From the NCBI GenBank assembly GCA_019118885.1, contig DWYB01000007.1:1-62244 (forward strand): 62,244 bases of DNA, in the 5' to 3' direction. Source of the DNA: Candidatus Mediterraneibacter surreyensis (GTDB lineage Bacteria > Bacillota > Clostridia > Lachnospirales > Lachnospiraceae). Below are positions 25,524 to 34,976 of this stretch, piece by piece. Each line of letters begins with the position of its first letter. Within the stretch, counting starts at the first letter, position 1. The notes beneath the pieces were generated by a model, which had not been told where the DNA came from, made no database searches, and saw only the letters and a program-made list of their open reading frames with translations. The translations under genes were made by a program, and so were the position numbers.

Positions 25524-27053
25524 TTACTCCTGCAGCGATCTTTTCCTGGATATCACCACTTTCTCTTCATAACATTCAAAGATCTCATCCACTTTCTTTT
25601 TCTCCAGTTTCGGCGAAATAAGACTCACCACAGGTACAACGATCAGTCCCAGTACCATTGCCGCTGCCCCGGCGTTGATCGAAGATTCGATAAATCCGAT
25701 AAACATATTCGCCACAGTCAGTCCGACTCCGGCGATAAATCCTGCCCACACGCCGGCACGGGTTACTCCTTTCCAGTACAATCCGTACATAAACGGTGCG
25801 AGGAACGCTCCTGCCAGAGCTCCCCATGAAATTCCCATGAGCTGTGCGATGAAAGTAGGCGGATCCAGAGCGATCACGACAGACACAACAAGGAAAAATA
25901 CAATGAGTATCTGCATGGTAACGATCTGTTTCTTCTCGCTCATATTTTTCATGACATTATCTTTCAAAAGATCCAGTGTCATCGTAGAGCTGGAAGTCAA
26001 TACCAGCGACGATAATGTGGACATGGAAGCCGAAAGCACCAGCACGACCACGATACCGATCAGGATATCCGGCAGGGCTGATAACATATGCGGAATAATG
26101 CTGTCATATACAATTGCGCCTGTCGATGCATCATAGATCGCCGGGCTGTCAAAAAGTCTTGCAAATCCTCCGAGAAAATAGCATCCTCCGGAAACAACCA
26201 CTGCAAAGAGTGTGGAAATCACAGTTCCGGTATTGATGGACTTCTCATCTTTGATCGCATAAAATTTGCCGATCATCTGGGGCAGGCCCCATGTTCCCAG
26301 GGAAGTAAGTATGACGACTCCCAAAAGATTAAGGGGATCCGGTCCGAAAAATGAAGTAAACGCTCCCGGCTGTCCTTCTGTGATGGCAACATCGCTGGGG
26401 ATCTGAGCCATCTCGGAGATTGCATTCATGAATCCTCCCTGCCCGTTCAGAACCGCAGCGATCACTGCGACAATACCCACAAGCATAATGATTCCCTGGA
26501 TAAAGTCGTTGATGGCTGTAGCCATATAACCGCCCAGTATCACATACAGAGCTGTAAAGAGCGCCATGGCGATAACACACCATGTATAAGGAATGTTAAA
26601 CGCCATCTCGAACAGTCTGGACAGGCCATTATATACCGATGCAGTATACGGTATCAGAAACACAAATACAATGACTGACGCTGCAATCTTTAAAGCCTTG
26701 CTGTTATAACGCTGACCGAAAAAGTCCGGCATCGTCTTAGAGCCAAGATGCTGTGTCATGATCTTGGTTCGCCGGCCGAGCACCACCCATGCCAGCAGGC
26801 TTCCGATCACGGCATTTCCTATTCCGATCCAAGTGCTCGCAATTCCGTATTTCCATCCGAACTGCCCTGCATAACCTACGAATACGACAGCGGAAAAATA
26901 CGACGTACCATAGGCAAATGCCGTCAGCCATGGGCCGACGGATCTTCCGCCCAACACGAATCCGTCTACGCTTGTAGCATGTCTTCTCGAATAAATTCCC
27001 ACTCCCACCATCACTGCAAAAAAAGCGATAAGCAGTATGATCTTGATCACCAT
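25524..27053 (-). CDS. putP: Sodium/solute symporter, proline (PutP) type
   Basis: This 509-residue protein has about 13 hydrophobic segments in the sodium:solute symporter arrangement, with the PutP-like GGRSVGPWLTAFAYGTSYFSAVVFVGYAG near residues 35-63 and SASMSTLSSLVLTSSSTM near 340 (Na+ site serines/threonines). Proline uptake is likely, though related members carry other amino acids or sugars. GAGGAATGAGAA precedes the ATG. Its upstream region has an unusual triple repeat and a palindrome on the promoter. Confidence 0.9.
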   Translation of the reverse strand: MVIKIILLIAFFAVMVGVGIYSRRHATSVDGFVLGGRSVGPWLTAFAYGTSYFSAVVFVGYAGQFGWKYGIASTWIGIGNAVIGSLLAWVVLGRRTKIMTQHLGSKTMPDFFGQRYNSKALKIAASVIVFVFLIPYTASVYNGLSRLFEMAFNIPYTWCVIAMALFTALYVILGGYMATAINDFIQGIIMLVGIVAVIAAVLNGQGGFMNAISEMAQIPSDVAITEGQPGAFTSFFGPDPLNLLGVVILTSLGTWGLPQMIGKFYAIKDEKSINTGTVISTLFAVVVSGGCYFLGGFARLFDSPAIYDASTGAIVYDSIIPHMLSALPDILIGIVVVLVLSASMSTLSSLVLTSSSTMTLDLLKDNVMKNMSEKKQIVTMQILIVFFLVVSVVIALDPPTFIAQLMGISWGALAGAFLAPFMYGLYWKGVTRAGVWAGFIAGVGLTVANMFIGFIESSINAGAAAMVLGLIVVPVVSLISPKLEKKKVDEIFECYEEKVVISRKRSLQE

Positions 27054-27089
27054 TTCTCATTCCTCGTCTTTCCCATCTTATTTTCATTT

Positions 27090-27128
27090 GCTTTAAAGCG
27101 TTGCGCTTTAAAGTTCTACGCTTTAAAG
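27090..27128. repeat. Three GCTTTAAAG repeats at exact 15-bp period before putP
   Basis: GCTTTAAAG occurs at 27090-27098, 27105-27113 and 27120-27128, separated by six different bases each time (CGTTGC, TTCTAC). Each unit holds the palindrome CTTTAAAG. They lie between the putP promoter and its start codon, so a regulator binding site array is likely. Confidence 0.65.
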
Positions 27129-27147
27129 TAATAAAGTATCTTGGTAT

Positions 27148-27177
27148 AGAATAACACGGGCATAACGCCCGTGTCAA
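27148..27177 (-). promoter_or_regulatory. putP promoter overlapped by a perfect palindrome
   Basis: TTGACA (27172-27177) and TATTCT (27148-27153, 18-bp spacing) are on the minus strand. The perfect inverted repeat ACACGGGC-N5-GCCCGTGT (27154-27174) fills the space between them. It may be an operator, or a weak terminator of mgsA since it follows that gene without a strong T-run. Confidence 0.55.
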
Positions 27178-27205
27178 GTAAGATTAACTCCGTTTCAGTT
27201 TCGTC

Positions 27206-27682
27206 TTATTTCATCTTATTAACCCGCTCCTGGATTGTCTTGTTAAAATTCTCGATCTGTCTGCTGTACGGCTCTTCCATAAACTTAGAATAAAGCATAA
27301 AATCCGCCGTTGCAAGATTATTCGCGATCGGAATATCGTATACTACCGCAATACGGAGAAGAGCCTTTACGTCCGGATCATGAGGCTGAGCCTCAAGCGG
27401 ATCCCACAGGAAAATCATAAAATCAATCTGCCCTTCCACAATCTTTGCTCCGATCTGCTGATCTCCTCCCAGCGGGCCGCTGCAGAAACCTTTTACCGGA
27501 AGTCCGGTGCGCTCTGCGATGAGGCGTGCCGTTGTTCCTGTTCCGCAGAGAAAATGCCCTTTCAGGATTTCTTTATTTCTATCGCACCAGTCTACCAGTT
27601 CTTTCTTTTTTCCATCGTGCGCTACCAGTGCGATATGTTTTGTCTTGCCAATTTCCATTGTCACGTAATTATCATCCAACAT
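27206..27682 (-). CDS. mgsA: Methylglyoxal synthase
   Basis: This 158-residue enzyme converts dihydroxyacetone phosphate to methylglyoxal and phosphate, a bypass of lower glycolysis. Characteristic elements are ALVAHDGKK at the start, LCGTGTTARLI (phosphate loop), SGPLGGDQQIGA with the catalytic Asp, and DFMIFLWDPLEAQPHDPDVKALLR. AGGAGG precedes the ATG. It lies directly downstream of the ABC exporter genes and upstream of putP on the same strand; no functional link is implied. Confidence 0.97.
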   Translation of the reverse strand: MLDDNYVTMEIGKTKHIALVAHDGKKKELVDWCDRNKEILKGHFLCGTGTTARLIAERTGLPVKGFCSGPLGGDQQIGAKIVEGQIDFMIFLWDPLEAQPHDPDVKALLRIAVVYDIPIANNLATADFMLYSKFMEEPYSRQIENFNKTIQERVNKMK

Positions 27683-27694
27683 AAGTATTACCTC

Positions 27695-29272
27695 CTATAC
27701 AAGTTGTTCCATCGTCTCGAACCGAAGAGACGCCAGAACTCCCATTGCCACTGTAACCATAATACTATAAATCAATACGATTGGAAAGACAAAATCCATA
27801 TTTATAAAGATGCCGGCTATTACGGCCAGGCCAAGCCCCAGACCGAGAAGCGCCATCTGTATGAACATCCTGAGTACATTCTGGCCCGTCTTTCCAAACA
27901 CATCTCCCAGCAGGCTCTGGGCAAGAACTGTGGTATACAGCCGGTCTGCCTGAATCACTACATAGATCATAATACAGAATATTATTTCGATCACAGGCAC
28001 ATGCCAGAAAATACCGATCGGAATACAGATGATACATCCGTTTATAAAGGCTTTGATATGCTCTGTCAATGTAGCATACCACATTTTTCTCAGCGGAGTA
28101 TCCGGTATGAGAAACAGATACGGACTTTTCAGTTCGCTCTCCCATTTTCCAAGATAACCGCTCATCACAAGGGATACGTAAGCCACTACACCGAGCAGGA
28201 ACAACTGCCCTGCGCCTGAATCTGCCGCCGCATCGCTAAGTCCATATGAGAACACAAACGCCAGGATGATCGAGATCAGTGTGATCTTATCAAAAAAGAA
28301 AAATCTTTCTTTTTTATATTCAAGAATCTGCCTGTAGAATATCGCCTTGGCTCCCTTTCCGCCGATCTTTTCACGTACATGGCGGAATCTGCGTTTCTTC
28401 CCGCTAAGCCCCATCACCATCTCGCCGTTTTTCTGGCGTTTCTTCAGTTCTGCATAATCATCTGCGAATTTCGCCGCTTCTTCGTAGTATCCTCCGTCAC
28501 ACTTCATGCGGACTGCTGCCGCAGCGGAAACCACTACCATAAGAAGATACAGAACCGAACATATGACATTAAGTGTGGTTGGTCCCAACAGGATCAGCCG
28601 GTATATGGCAATCTGCCATCCGATTACCGGAACCATCTGAAGGACCGGGAGATCGATCAGATTCCAGGCGCTCTCCAGCGTAAGTCCATATCTTCGGAAA
28701 TACAGCACGATTGCCAGTGTAAACACAATGAGGAACACTTTGATCCCCGTGCGGATTCCTTTCATCAGTTTTTCCGGCAGATGATCGTTTGTATAGAGGA
28801 ACACGATCACCGCCACTTCAAACACAAGTTCCAGCACGCATCCCGCCAGGAATACAACAGCGGTACTCAGCGGTGAAATACGAAATACCGTAAGCGCTCC
28901 GATTGCGATCACGATCCAGATGATCACCGATGTGAGATAATTCATCCATGCGCTGCTGATAAGCACCAGTTTCGGACTTATAGGTGCTGTAAATACAAAA
29001 TGCGCATGCCCCTGTTTGAAGATGATGCCTTTGCGCGAGGAATATGCCATAAAGTTTCCCAATATTCCGTAAATACTCCAGACAGTCAGGATTGCCAGGA
29101 GGCCTTTTGTCGAATCAATATGGATACTGACCGCCAGGCTTCCGAGCGAAAACACAATAAATACACCGTACACAATGCCAAAGATAAGTGCGATCAGTGT
29201 AGACGGTTTCCTGACGGCACGCTTCAGATTATTGATAAAGCTCCGTTTTGTCAGATAGATCAACGCTTTCAT
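27695..29272 (-). CDS. ABC exporter membrane subunit
   Basis: This 525-residue protein has around 12 hydrophobic segments and the layout of the bacterial ABC exporter permease family found in clostridia. There is a long cytoplasmic loop after the mid helices (YAELKKRQKNGEMVMGLSGKKRRFRHVREKIG). Its ATG overlaps the stop of the ATP-binding gene as ATGA, so the two are translationally coupled and form one transporter. Substrate is unknown; such systems export peptides, lipids or drugs. Confidence 0.85.
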   Translation of the reverse strand: MKALIYLTKRSFINNLKRAVRKPSTLIALIFGIVYGVFIVFSLGSLAVSIHIDSTKGLLAILTVWSIYGILGNFMAYSSRKGIIFKQGHAHFVFTAPISPKLVLISSAWMNYLTSVIIWIVIAIGALTVFRISPLSTAVVFLAGCVLELVFEVAVIVFLYTNDHLPEKLMKGIRTGIKVFLIVFTLAIVLYFRRYGLTLESAWNLIDLPVLQMVPVIGWQIAIYRLILLGPTTLNVICSVLYLLMVVVSAAAAVRMKCDGGYYEEAAKFADDYAELKKRQKNGEMVMGLSGKKRRFRHVREKIGGKGAKAIFYRQILEYKKERFFFFDKITLISIILAFVFSYGLSDAAADSGAGQLFLLGVVAYVSLVMSGYLGKWESELKSPYLFLIPDTPLRKMWYATLTEHIKAFINGCIICIPIGIFWHVPVIEIIFCIMIYVVIQADRLYTTVLAQSLLGDVFGKTGQNVLRMFIQMALLGLGLGLAVIAGIFINMDFVFPIVLIYSIMVTVAMGVLASLRFETMEQLV

Positions 29273-29967
29273 TTGTCTTCACCGCCTGTCATCGCAAAGA
29301 ATAATTCATCGAGGTCTCTTCCTTTTGCATCTTCCTTTGTGTAGGAACCGATGATATGCCCCTTTTCCATCACAAACATAATATCCCACAGATCCTCGAC
29401 CATCTCCAGCATATGAGTACTGATCAGCACTGTCACGCCCTGATCTCTGAGTTTTAATACGACCTCCTTTAACATGCGGATCGCCGCCGGGTCAAGGCCT
29501 ACCATCGGCTCGTCGAGCAGAATCACCTGGGGTTTTACAGCCAGCGCACAGCAGATACTTACCTTCTGCATCATACCTTTCGACAGCTCGTTACCCAGCT
29601 TATCCTGCTTGTCATCCATCTCGAATTCCTTCAGGATCTCATCCACTTCCTCATCGGTGATCGTACTGCTGTATGCCATCCTGATATATTCTATATGTTC
29701 TCTGACTGTAAGCGCATCGAACATGTTAGGGATCTCCGGAACATAAGCAAAGACTTTCTTCGCCTCCAGCGTGCGGGCCGGAAGACCCTGAATCCGGATT
29801 ATTCCCTTATATCTCAAAAGTCCTGCAATACTTTTGATAATAGTAGACTTTCCGGCGCCGTTCGGCCCCAGCAGGATTCCCACCTGCCCGTCCGGCACTG
29901 TAAAATTCACATTGTCGACCGCCACATTCTTTCCATAAGATTTGGTCAGCCCCTGTATCTCTAACAT
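29269..29967 (-). CDS. ABC transporter ATP-binding protein
   Basis: This 232-residue ATPase has Walker A GPNGAGKST (near 35), the Q-loop region YVPEIPNMFDALT, the signature ELSKGMMQKVS (near 133), Walker B VILLDEPMVGLDP and the H-loop STHMLE. It powers the permease encoded by the overlapping downstream gene. The pattern is of the CcmA/drug-exporter type. AGGAGG precedes the ATG. Confidence 0.95.
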   Translation of the reverse strand: MLEIQGLTKSYGKNVAVDNVNFTVPDGQVGILLGPNGAGKSTIIKSIAGLLRYKGIIRIQGLPARTLEAKKVFAYVPEIPNMFDALTVREHIEYIRMAYSSTITDEEVDEILKEFEMDDKQDKLGNELSKGMMQKVSICCALAVKPQVILLDEPMVGLDPAAIRMLKEVVLKLRDQGVTVLISTHMLEMVEDLWDIMFVMEKGHIIGSYTKEDAKGRDLDELFFAMTGGEDK

Positions 29968-30042
29968 AAACCCTCCTGTCTGCGGGATTATAGCAAATTT
30001 TGATTCGGCACAATCGCTCAGAAATCGAAATTTCCTATAAAA

Positions 30043-30090
30043 AAGCCCCGCACCATTGTATTATTTATTTAATACAATGATACGGGACTT
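30043..30090 (-). terminator. Terminator after the beta-hydroxyacid dehydrogenase gene
   Basis: On the minus strand a stem of about 20 bp (AAGTCCCGTATCATTGTATTA paired with TAATACAATGGTGCGGGGCTT) ends in TTTTTT, about 40 bases after the stop at 30129. It insulates the gene from the ABC exporter operon. Confidence 0.85.
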
Positions 30091-30128
30091 ATCTTTGATT
30101 GTCAACTTAATTTTTGTTAAGAATCTTC

Positions 30129-31019
30129 TTAAGAATCTTCTTCCGAATACCTGTGTTCCTCATCATAAAATTTCATAAGCGCCTGCGTGCCAAGTTCTCC
30201 GTATCCTTCTGCTTCCAGCTCTTCATAATTTGCCAGAACCTGACTGAGCACGCCGAGGTCGAGTCCGCTCCTGTTTGCCTCAATGAGCGCCAGCTTCATG
30301 TCCTTGATAAAATGCTTAATGAAAAATCCCGGCGCATAATCGCCCGCGATGATCTTCGGGGCAAGCGTATCAAACTGCCTGCTTCCCGCTGCTCCCGATG
30401 CGACGGAACGAATAAACGTATCCGGATCAAGACCTTTTTCTTTTGCATAAGTAATCGCCTCACACACGCCGGAAAGGGTGCCGGCGATCATGATCTGATT
30501 TGCCAGTTTACAGTGCTGTCCGCAGCCTGCTTTTCCCTCATAATTGATATTGGTGCCCATAGCCTCAAATAGTTCACGGCAGGCATCATAATCTTCTCTG
30601 TCACCGCCTGCAAGAATAGAAAGAGTTCCTTCTCTTGCGCCTTGATCTCCGCCCGTGACCGGCGCATCCAGCACATGAAATCCGCGCTTCTTTCCTTCTG
30701 CATACAGCTTTTCCGCGATCTGCGGGCTTGTCGTCGTCATATCGATCAGATAAGCTCCCTTTTCCGCACTGTCAAGTATATTTCCTTCATCAAAATACAC
30801 TTCCTCCACATCTCTCGGGAAACCAACGATCGTAATGACCGCTTCGCAGCCTTTTACACAGTCGCTGATACTCTCATGAAAAATGGCGCCCTCGCCGATC
30901 ACGTCTTCTACTTTTGATCTTGTACGCGCGTAGATATGCAGATCATATCCGGCTTTCATAAGATTGCGTACCATGGATTTCCCCATGATGCCTACTCCGA
31001 TAAATCCAATCTGTTTCAT
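30129..31019 (-). CDS. Beta-hydroxyacid dehydrogenase (GarR/3-hydroxyisobutyrate dehydrogenase family)
   Basis: This 296-residue NAD(P) oxidoreductase has the N-terminal Rossmann motif GFIGVGIMGKSMVRNL, the substrate segment DAPVTGGDQGAREGTLSI with the family signature, and the catalytic Lys in GQHCKLANQI near 172. Members reduce tartronate semialdehyde or oxidise 3-hydroxyisobutyrate and related acids; the specific substrate cannot be fixed. The acidic tail YDEEHRYSEEDS is short. GGGAGAAGACAGG precedes the ATG. It is followed by a strong terminator. Confidence 0.92.
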   Translation of the reverse strand: MKQIGFIGVGIMGKSMVRNLMKAGYDLHIYARTRSKVEDVIGEGAIFHESISDCVKGCEAVITIVGFPRDVEEVYFDEGNILDSAEKGAYLIDMTTTSPQIAEKLYAEGKKRGFHVLDAPVTGGDQGAREGTLSILAGGDREDYDACRELFEAMGTNINYEGKAGCGQHCKLANQIMIAGTLSGVCEAITYAKEKGLDPDTFIRSVASGAAGSRQFDTLAPKIIAGDYAPGFFIKHFIKDMKLALIEANRSGLDLGVLSQVLANYEELEAEGYGELGTQALMKFYDEEHRYSEEDS

Positions 31020-31065
31020 CCTGTCTTCTCCCGTCTGTTTTCTCTCTGATCATTTTTCTCTCTGA

Positions 31066-31737
31066 TCAGTCTGCTCTCTTCTCTGCGACTTCTCCCTGCT
31101 TTTTATAGATACTGTTCCCCGGTACGAAACCACGCACAGATGACAGAGGATAGATATTGCTGTGACTTCCCACAACAGTTCCCGGATTAAGGACGCTTCC
31201 GCATCCGACTTCCACTTCATCGCCCAGCATTGCACCGAATTTCTTCATACCTGTCTCAATATTTCCCCACGGAGTCTTTACGACTACAAGCTTCTTGTCG
31301 GATTTTACATTAGATGTGATAGAACCGGCTCCCATATGTGATTTATATCCCAGGATGGAATCACCGACATAGTTGTAATGCGGAACCTGGACTTTATTAA
31401 ACAGGATCACGTTCTTAAGCTCTGTAGAATTGCCTACAACTGCTCCCTCGCCTACGATGGCGTTGCCGCGGATGAATGCACAATGACGTACTTCCGCGTC
31501 TTTTCCGATGATAGCCGGTCCGTTGATATATGCTGTCGGAGCCACCTTGGCAGACTTTGCGACCCACACATTTTCACCGCGTTTCTCATATTCATCCTCG
31601 CTAAGGGTATTGCCCAGCTCTACGATGAAGGCGCTGATCTTCGGAAGTACCTCCCACGGATATGTCACACCCTCAAAAATATCTTTCGCAATCGTCTGGT
31701 CAAGTGTATAAAGTTCCTTTACTGTCAATGCTTCCAT
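31066..31737 (-). CDS. Left-handed beta-helix protein, GlmU-like (sugar acyl/nucleotidyl family)
   Basis: This 223-residue protein has an N-terminal helical segment followed by a hexapeptide-repeat beta-helix from about residue 55 (VAKSAKVAPTAYINGPAIIGKDAEVRHCAFIRGNAIVGEGAVVGNSTEL). It resembles the C-terminal part of GlmU and is often annotated as UDP-N-acetylglucosamine pyrophosphorylase, but the pyrophosphorylase domain with its GxGTRM motif is absent. An acyltransferase-like role is more likely, though a catalytic His is not obvious. It starts three bases after the topB stop, with AAGGAAG inside the end of topB, so both are co-transcribed. Confidence 0.8.
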   Translation of the reverse strand: MEALTVKELYTLDQTIAKDIFEGVTYPWEVLPKISAFIVELGNTLSEDEYEKRGENVWVAKSAKVAPTAYINGPAIIGKDAEVRHCAFIRGNAIVGEGAVVGNSTELKNVILFNKVQVPHYNYVGDSILGYKSHMGAGSITSNVKSDKKLVVVKTPWGNIETGMKKFGAMLGDEVEVGCGSVLNPGTVVGSHSNIYPLSSVRGFVPGNSIYKKQGEVAEKRAD

Positions 31738-31740
31738 TTG

Positions 31741-33885
31741 TTATTCTTCCTTTCCGCCGGTCTTCCGGCCCTTTTTATGAAAACCTGCCGCCTTGTCATA
31801 GCAGGCTCTTAACTTATATTGGTTATTCAGCCCTTTAACTCCGACAGTCCTTCTTGTGATGAAGTCATCCAGCTTCTTCATATATTCATCTGATGTGATA
31901 CTGCCCTCCGCCACATAAGTAAGGCCCTTCTCCCAGCTTGCAGTAAGCTCCGGGTTCAGAAGAGACCGGATGGAGTTATCCACCACATCATATACCATCT
32001 CCCCCTGAAGTGTAGGAGTAATGATCTGTGTTTTCTTATTCAGGTCAAGATATTTGATATGAATCAGTTTCTTTAGGATTTCCGCCCTGGTAGCGCTTGT
32101 TCCAATCCCGCTTCCCTTTATCTGCGCGCGCAGTTCCTCATCTTCGATGAGCTGTCCTGCATTCTCCATGGCAAGGATGATGGAACCGGAATTATAACGT
32201 TTGGGAGGGGAAGTCTCCCCTTCCTTGATATCCAGTGACCTTACCGGCAGAACCGTTCCTTTTCTCAATGTTTTGATCACTTCAAAAAGGGCGGTATCCA
32301 GCGCCTGATCCTGTCCGCTGTCCCGGCTCTGTTCTTCGCCGCCTGTCTCACCGGACTGTCCGTCCGGACGGGCGCTGCTCTTTCCGGAACGTTTCGCCTG
32401 AGGCACTCCGGCCACTTTCAGGTATCCTTCTTCCGCTAGCACTTTGAAATTAGAGAAAAAACTCTCTCCCCGCATCTTCGAGACGATAGCCACTTTCTGA
32501 TACACGGCGGCCGGATAAAAGATGTTTAAGAATCTGCGTACGATCAGGTCGTAGACTTTATGTGCGGTGGCCGGGACGGACTTCAATGCCGCCAGCCCCT
32601 GCCCGGTAGGTATGATCGCGTAATGGTCTGTGATCTGTTTATCATTGACATATCTTGTCTTTGCCAGATTCTTATAACTGCCGAATCCAAGGATATCCTG
32701 CAGATACGGGGCCGCCATCGGATATTTTGACAGGCCGTTTAAGTTTCTGCTTATCTCCTTTGCAACAGCCGTAGAGAGAACGCGGGCGTCGGTCCTCGGA
32801 TATGTCACAAGCTTCTTTTCGTATAATTCCTGCACAATGCGCAGCGTCTCATCAGGGCTGATCTTAAACCGTTTGGAGCAGTCATTCTGAAGCTCCGCCA
32901 GATTGTATAAGAGGGGCGGATTCTTCTTTTCTCTCTTCTTTTCCACAGACTCTATCACACAGGAAAGCGGCTGTTCTTCGGACAGCCACGCAATCAGCTC
33001 CTGCGCCTTTTCCTTTTCTTTGAATCCGTTCTCCTTATACAGATCACGGGAATAGATCAGGTTTTCTTCCTCTGAGCCGGCTTTTGTCTGCCCGCCTTCT
33101 TCCTTTCCCGGCGCTCTCGTCTCAACGTAGCGGGAGCCTTTTACCGCTCTCCACTCCCCTTCAAACGTATGGCCGGCTGCATCCACCGTGCTGAGCACCC
33201 GGTAAAACGGCGTCTTGACGAACTCCCGGATTTCCCGCTCTCTGCGGACGACCATGCCAAGCACGCAGGTCATAACCCTGCCCACAGAAATAACCGAATA
33301 TTTTGTATGCAGATACCCGGAGATGCTGTTCCCGTATTTTAAAGTCAGAAGCCGTGAAAAATTGATTCCCATCAGGTAATCTTCTTTCGCTCTCAGATAG
33401 GCGGAATCACTCAGATTGTCATACTCCGAGAGGTCCTTTGCTTCACGGATTCCTCTTAGGATCTCCTCCTCTGTCTGTGAATCGATCCATACTCTTTTCC
33501 GTTTTTTTCCTGTTACGTGGGCCTCCTGCTCAACGAGACGGTATATATACTCACCTTCCCGCCCCGAGTCCGTACAGACATAGATCGTATCCACGTCTTC
33601 CCTGTTCAGAATGTTGCTGACGATCTTAAACTGCTTTGCCACCGAGGGGATCACTTCGTATTTAAAATCGTCGGGTATGAAGGGCAATGTCTGAAGACTC
33701 CACTTCTTCAGCGCCGGATCATAAGCTTCCGGATAGCTCATCGTCACAAGATGCCCGACACACCATGTGACGATCGCTTCATCGGATTCCAGATATCCGT
33801 CTCCCCGTCTTGTCTTTAGTTTTAATGCCTTTGCGAATTCCTGCGCCACACTGGGCTTCTCCGCAATGTATACTGATTTTCCCAT
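31741..33885 (-). CDS. topB: DNA topoisomerase III (type IA)
   Basis: This 714-residue type IA topoisomerase has the TOPRIM acids in CTDSGREGEYIYR (near 103) and the active-site Tyr in LVTYPRTDARVL. It relaxes negatively supercoiled DNA and decatenates. There are no C-terminal Cys4 zinc ribbons, as usual for TopB of Firmicutes; the end is basic (KKGRKTGGKEE). An acidic, Gly/Ser-rich insert lies near residues 500-530. A chromosomal housekeeping copy is likely, although TopB also occurs on integrative elements; no other element genes are nearby. Confidence 0.95.
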   Translation of the reverse strand: MGKSVYIAEKPSVAQEFAKALKLKTRRGDGYLESDEAIVTWCVGHLVTMSYPEAYDPALKKWSLQTLPFIPDDFKYEVIPSVAKQFKIVSNILNREDVDTIYVCTDSGREGEYIYRLVEQEAHVTGKKRKRVWIDSQTEEEILRGIREAKDLSEYDNLSDSAYLRAKEDYLMGINFSRLLTLKYGNSISGYLHTKYSVISVGRVMTCVLGMVVRREREIREFVKTPFYRVLSTVDAAGHTFEGEWRAVKGSRYVETRAPGKEEGGQTKAGSEEENLIYSRDLYKENGFKEKEKAQELIAWLSEEQPLSCVIESVEKKREKKNPPLLYNLAELQNDCSKRFKISPDETLRIVQELYEKKLVTYPRTDARVLSTAVAKEISRNLNGLSKYPMAAPYLQDILGFGSYKNLAKTRYVNDKQITDHYAIIPTGQGLAALKSVPATAHKVYDLIVRRFLNIFYPAAVYQKVAIVSKMRGESFFSNFKVLAEEGYLKVAGVPQAKRSGKSSARPDGQSGETGGEEQSRDSGQDQALDTALFEVIKTLRKGTVLPVRSLDIKEGETSPPKRYNSGSIILAMENAGQLIEDEELRAQIKGSGIGTSATRAEILKKLIHIKYLDLNKKTQIITPTLQGEMVYDVVDNSIRSLLNPELTASWEKGLTYVAEGSITSDEYMKKLDDFITRRTVGVKGLNNQYKLRACYDKAAGFHKKGRKTGGKEE

Positions 33886-33901
33886 AGATGTCCTTTTTCA
33901 T

Positions 33902-34942
33902 TTATTCTGTCAGAAAGCGGTATGCAGTGCGTGTGTCATATTTCTCTCCTTTTCTACAGATCGGAGACGGAAAATTATCATGATGCACTGCGTCCGGAAA
34001 GTACTGTGTTTCAAGACACACTGCGTCTCGTTTTTCATAGACAGCGCCGTTTTTCCCCGGTAAATGATCCAGGAAATTCGCGGTATACATCTGAACTCCC
34101 GGAAGATCCGTGTACACTTCCATCCTGATCCCGCTCTTATCTGACGTCACTTCTGCTACTTTAGCAAATCTGCCCCCGTTTTTCAATACCCAGTTATGGT
34201 CGTAGCCGCCGCCAAAACGCAGCGGTTCGTAATCTGCGTCGATTTCTTCTCCCAGCACCTTTCCTTCGCGGAAATCCATGGGGGTTCCTTCCACGCTGCG
34301 GATCTCTCCCGTCGGAATGGACTCTGCATCCGCCGGAGTAAAACAGTCGGCGTCCAGCATTACTTTATGACCAAGCGCAGTGCCGCTGTTATGACCGTTT
34401 AAGTTAAAATAACTGTGGTTTGTCATATTGATGACCGTATCCTTATCGGGAACTGCCTCATAATGTATATTCAGCGCATTCTCATCATCCAGCGTATAGG
34501 TCACATGCATATCCAGAGCCCCCGGATACCCCTGATCCCCATCCGGACTGTGAAGCAGGAATGTAATCTCGTTCTCCGACTGTTTCTCTACATTCCAGAT
34601 TCTCTTCTGATAATAGTCCTCTCCACTGTGCAGGTTGTTGCCGTTATCATTTTTCTCAAGCTCATATGTAACGCCGCCGATCTCGATCCTGGCGCCTCCG
34701 ATACGGTTTGCGCTTCTTCCTACGGTGGCCCCGAGCGCTCCGCCTCTATTCTCATATTCCGCTGCATCGTCATATCCCAGCACTACGTCAACCATTTTGC
34801 CGTCCTTATCCGGTACGAGCAGACGTACAAGCGTTGCCCCGAAATCACTGACATACGCTTTCATACCGTTCCTGTTCACCAGCTCATAAAGATGCGTTTC
34901 TTTGCCGTCCTTTGTTTTTCCAAATAATGTTTCGTTTCCCAT
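33902..34942 (-). CDS. galM: Aldose 1-epimerase (mutarotase)
   Basis: This 346-residue enzyme interconverts alpha and beta anomers of glucose/galactose. It has NRIGGARIEIGG, LHSGEDYYQKR, the catalytic His in MTNHSYFNLNGH near 173, and the catalytic Glu in CLETQYFPDAVHH near 307. No signal peptide is present, so it is cytoplasmic. AAGGAG precedes the ATG. It lies between topB and ppk on the same strand rather than in a gal operon. Confidence 0.96.
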   Translation of the reverse strand: MGNETLFGKTKDGKETHLYELVNRNGMKAYVSDFGATLVRLLVPDKDGKMVDVVLGYDDAAEYENRGGALGATVGRSANRIGGARIEIGGVTYELEKNDNGNNLHSGEDYYQKRIWNVEKQSENEITFLLHSPDGDQGYPGALDMHVTYTLDDENALNIHYEAVPDKDTVINMTNHSYFNLNGHNSGTALGHKVMLDADCFTPADAESIPTGEIRSVEGTPMDFREGKVLGEEIDADYEPLRFGGGYDHNWVLKNGGRFAKVAEVTSDKSGIRMEVYTDLPGVQMYTANFLDHLPGKNGAVYEKRDAVCLETQYFPDAVHHDNFPSPICRKGEKYDTRTAYRFLTE

Positions 34943-34976
34943 GTTTTTTCTCCTTATTTTATATTTATCTGCAGGA

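Noticed and set aside
27090-27128. Short CRISPR-like array
   Set aside because: Only three 9-bp identical units with 6-bp spacers; repeat and spacer sizes are far too short and no cas gene is near.
31741-33885. Topoisomerase III as marker of an integrative element
   Set aside because: No relaxase, integrase, VirB/D4 or replication genes are nearby; the neighbours are ordinary metabolic genes.
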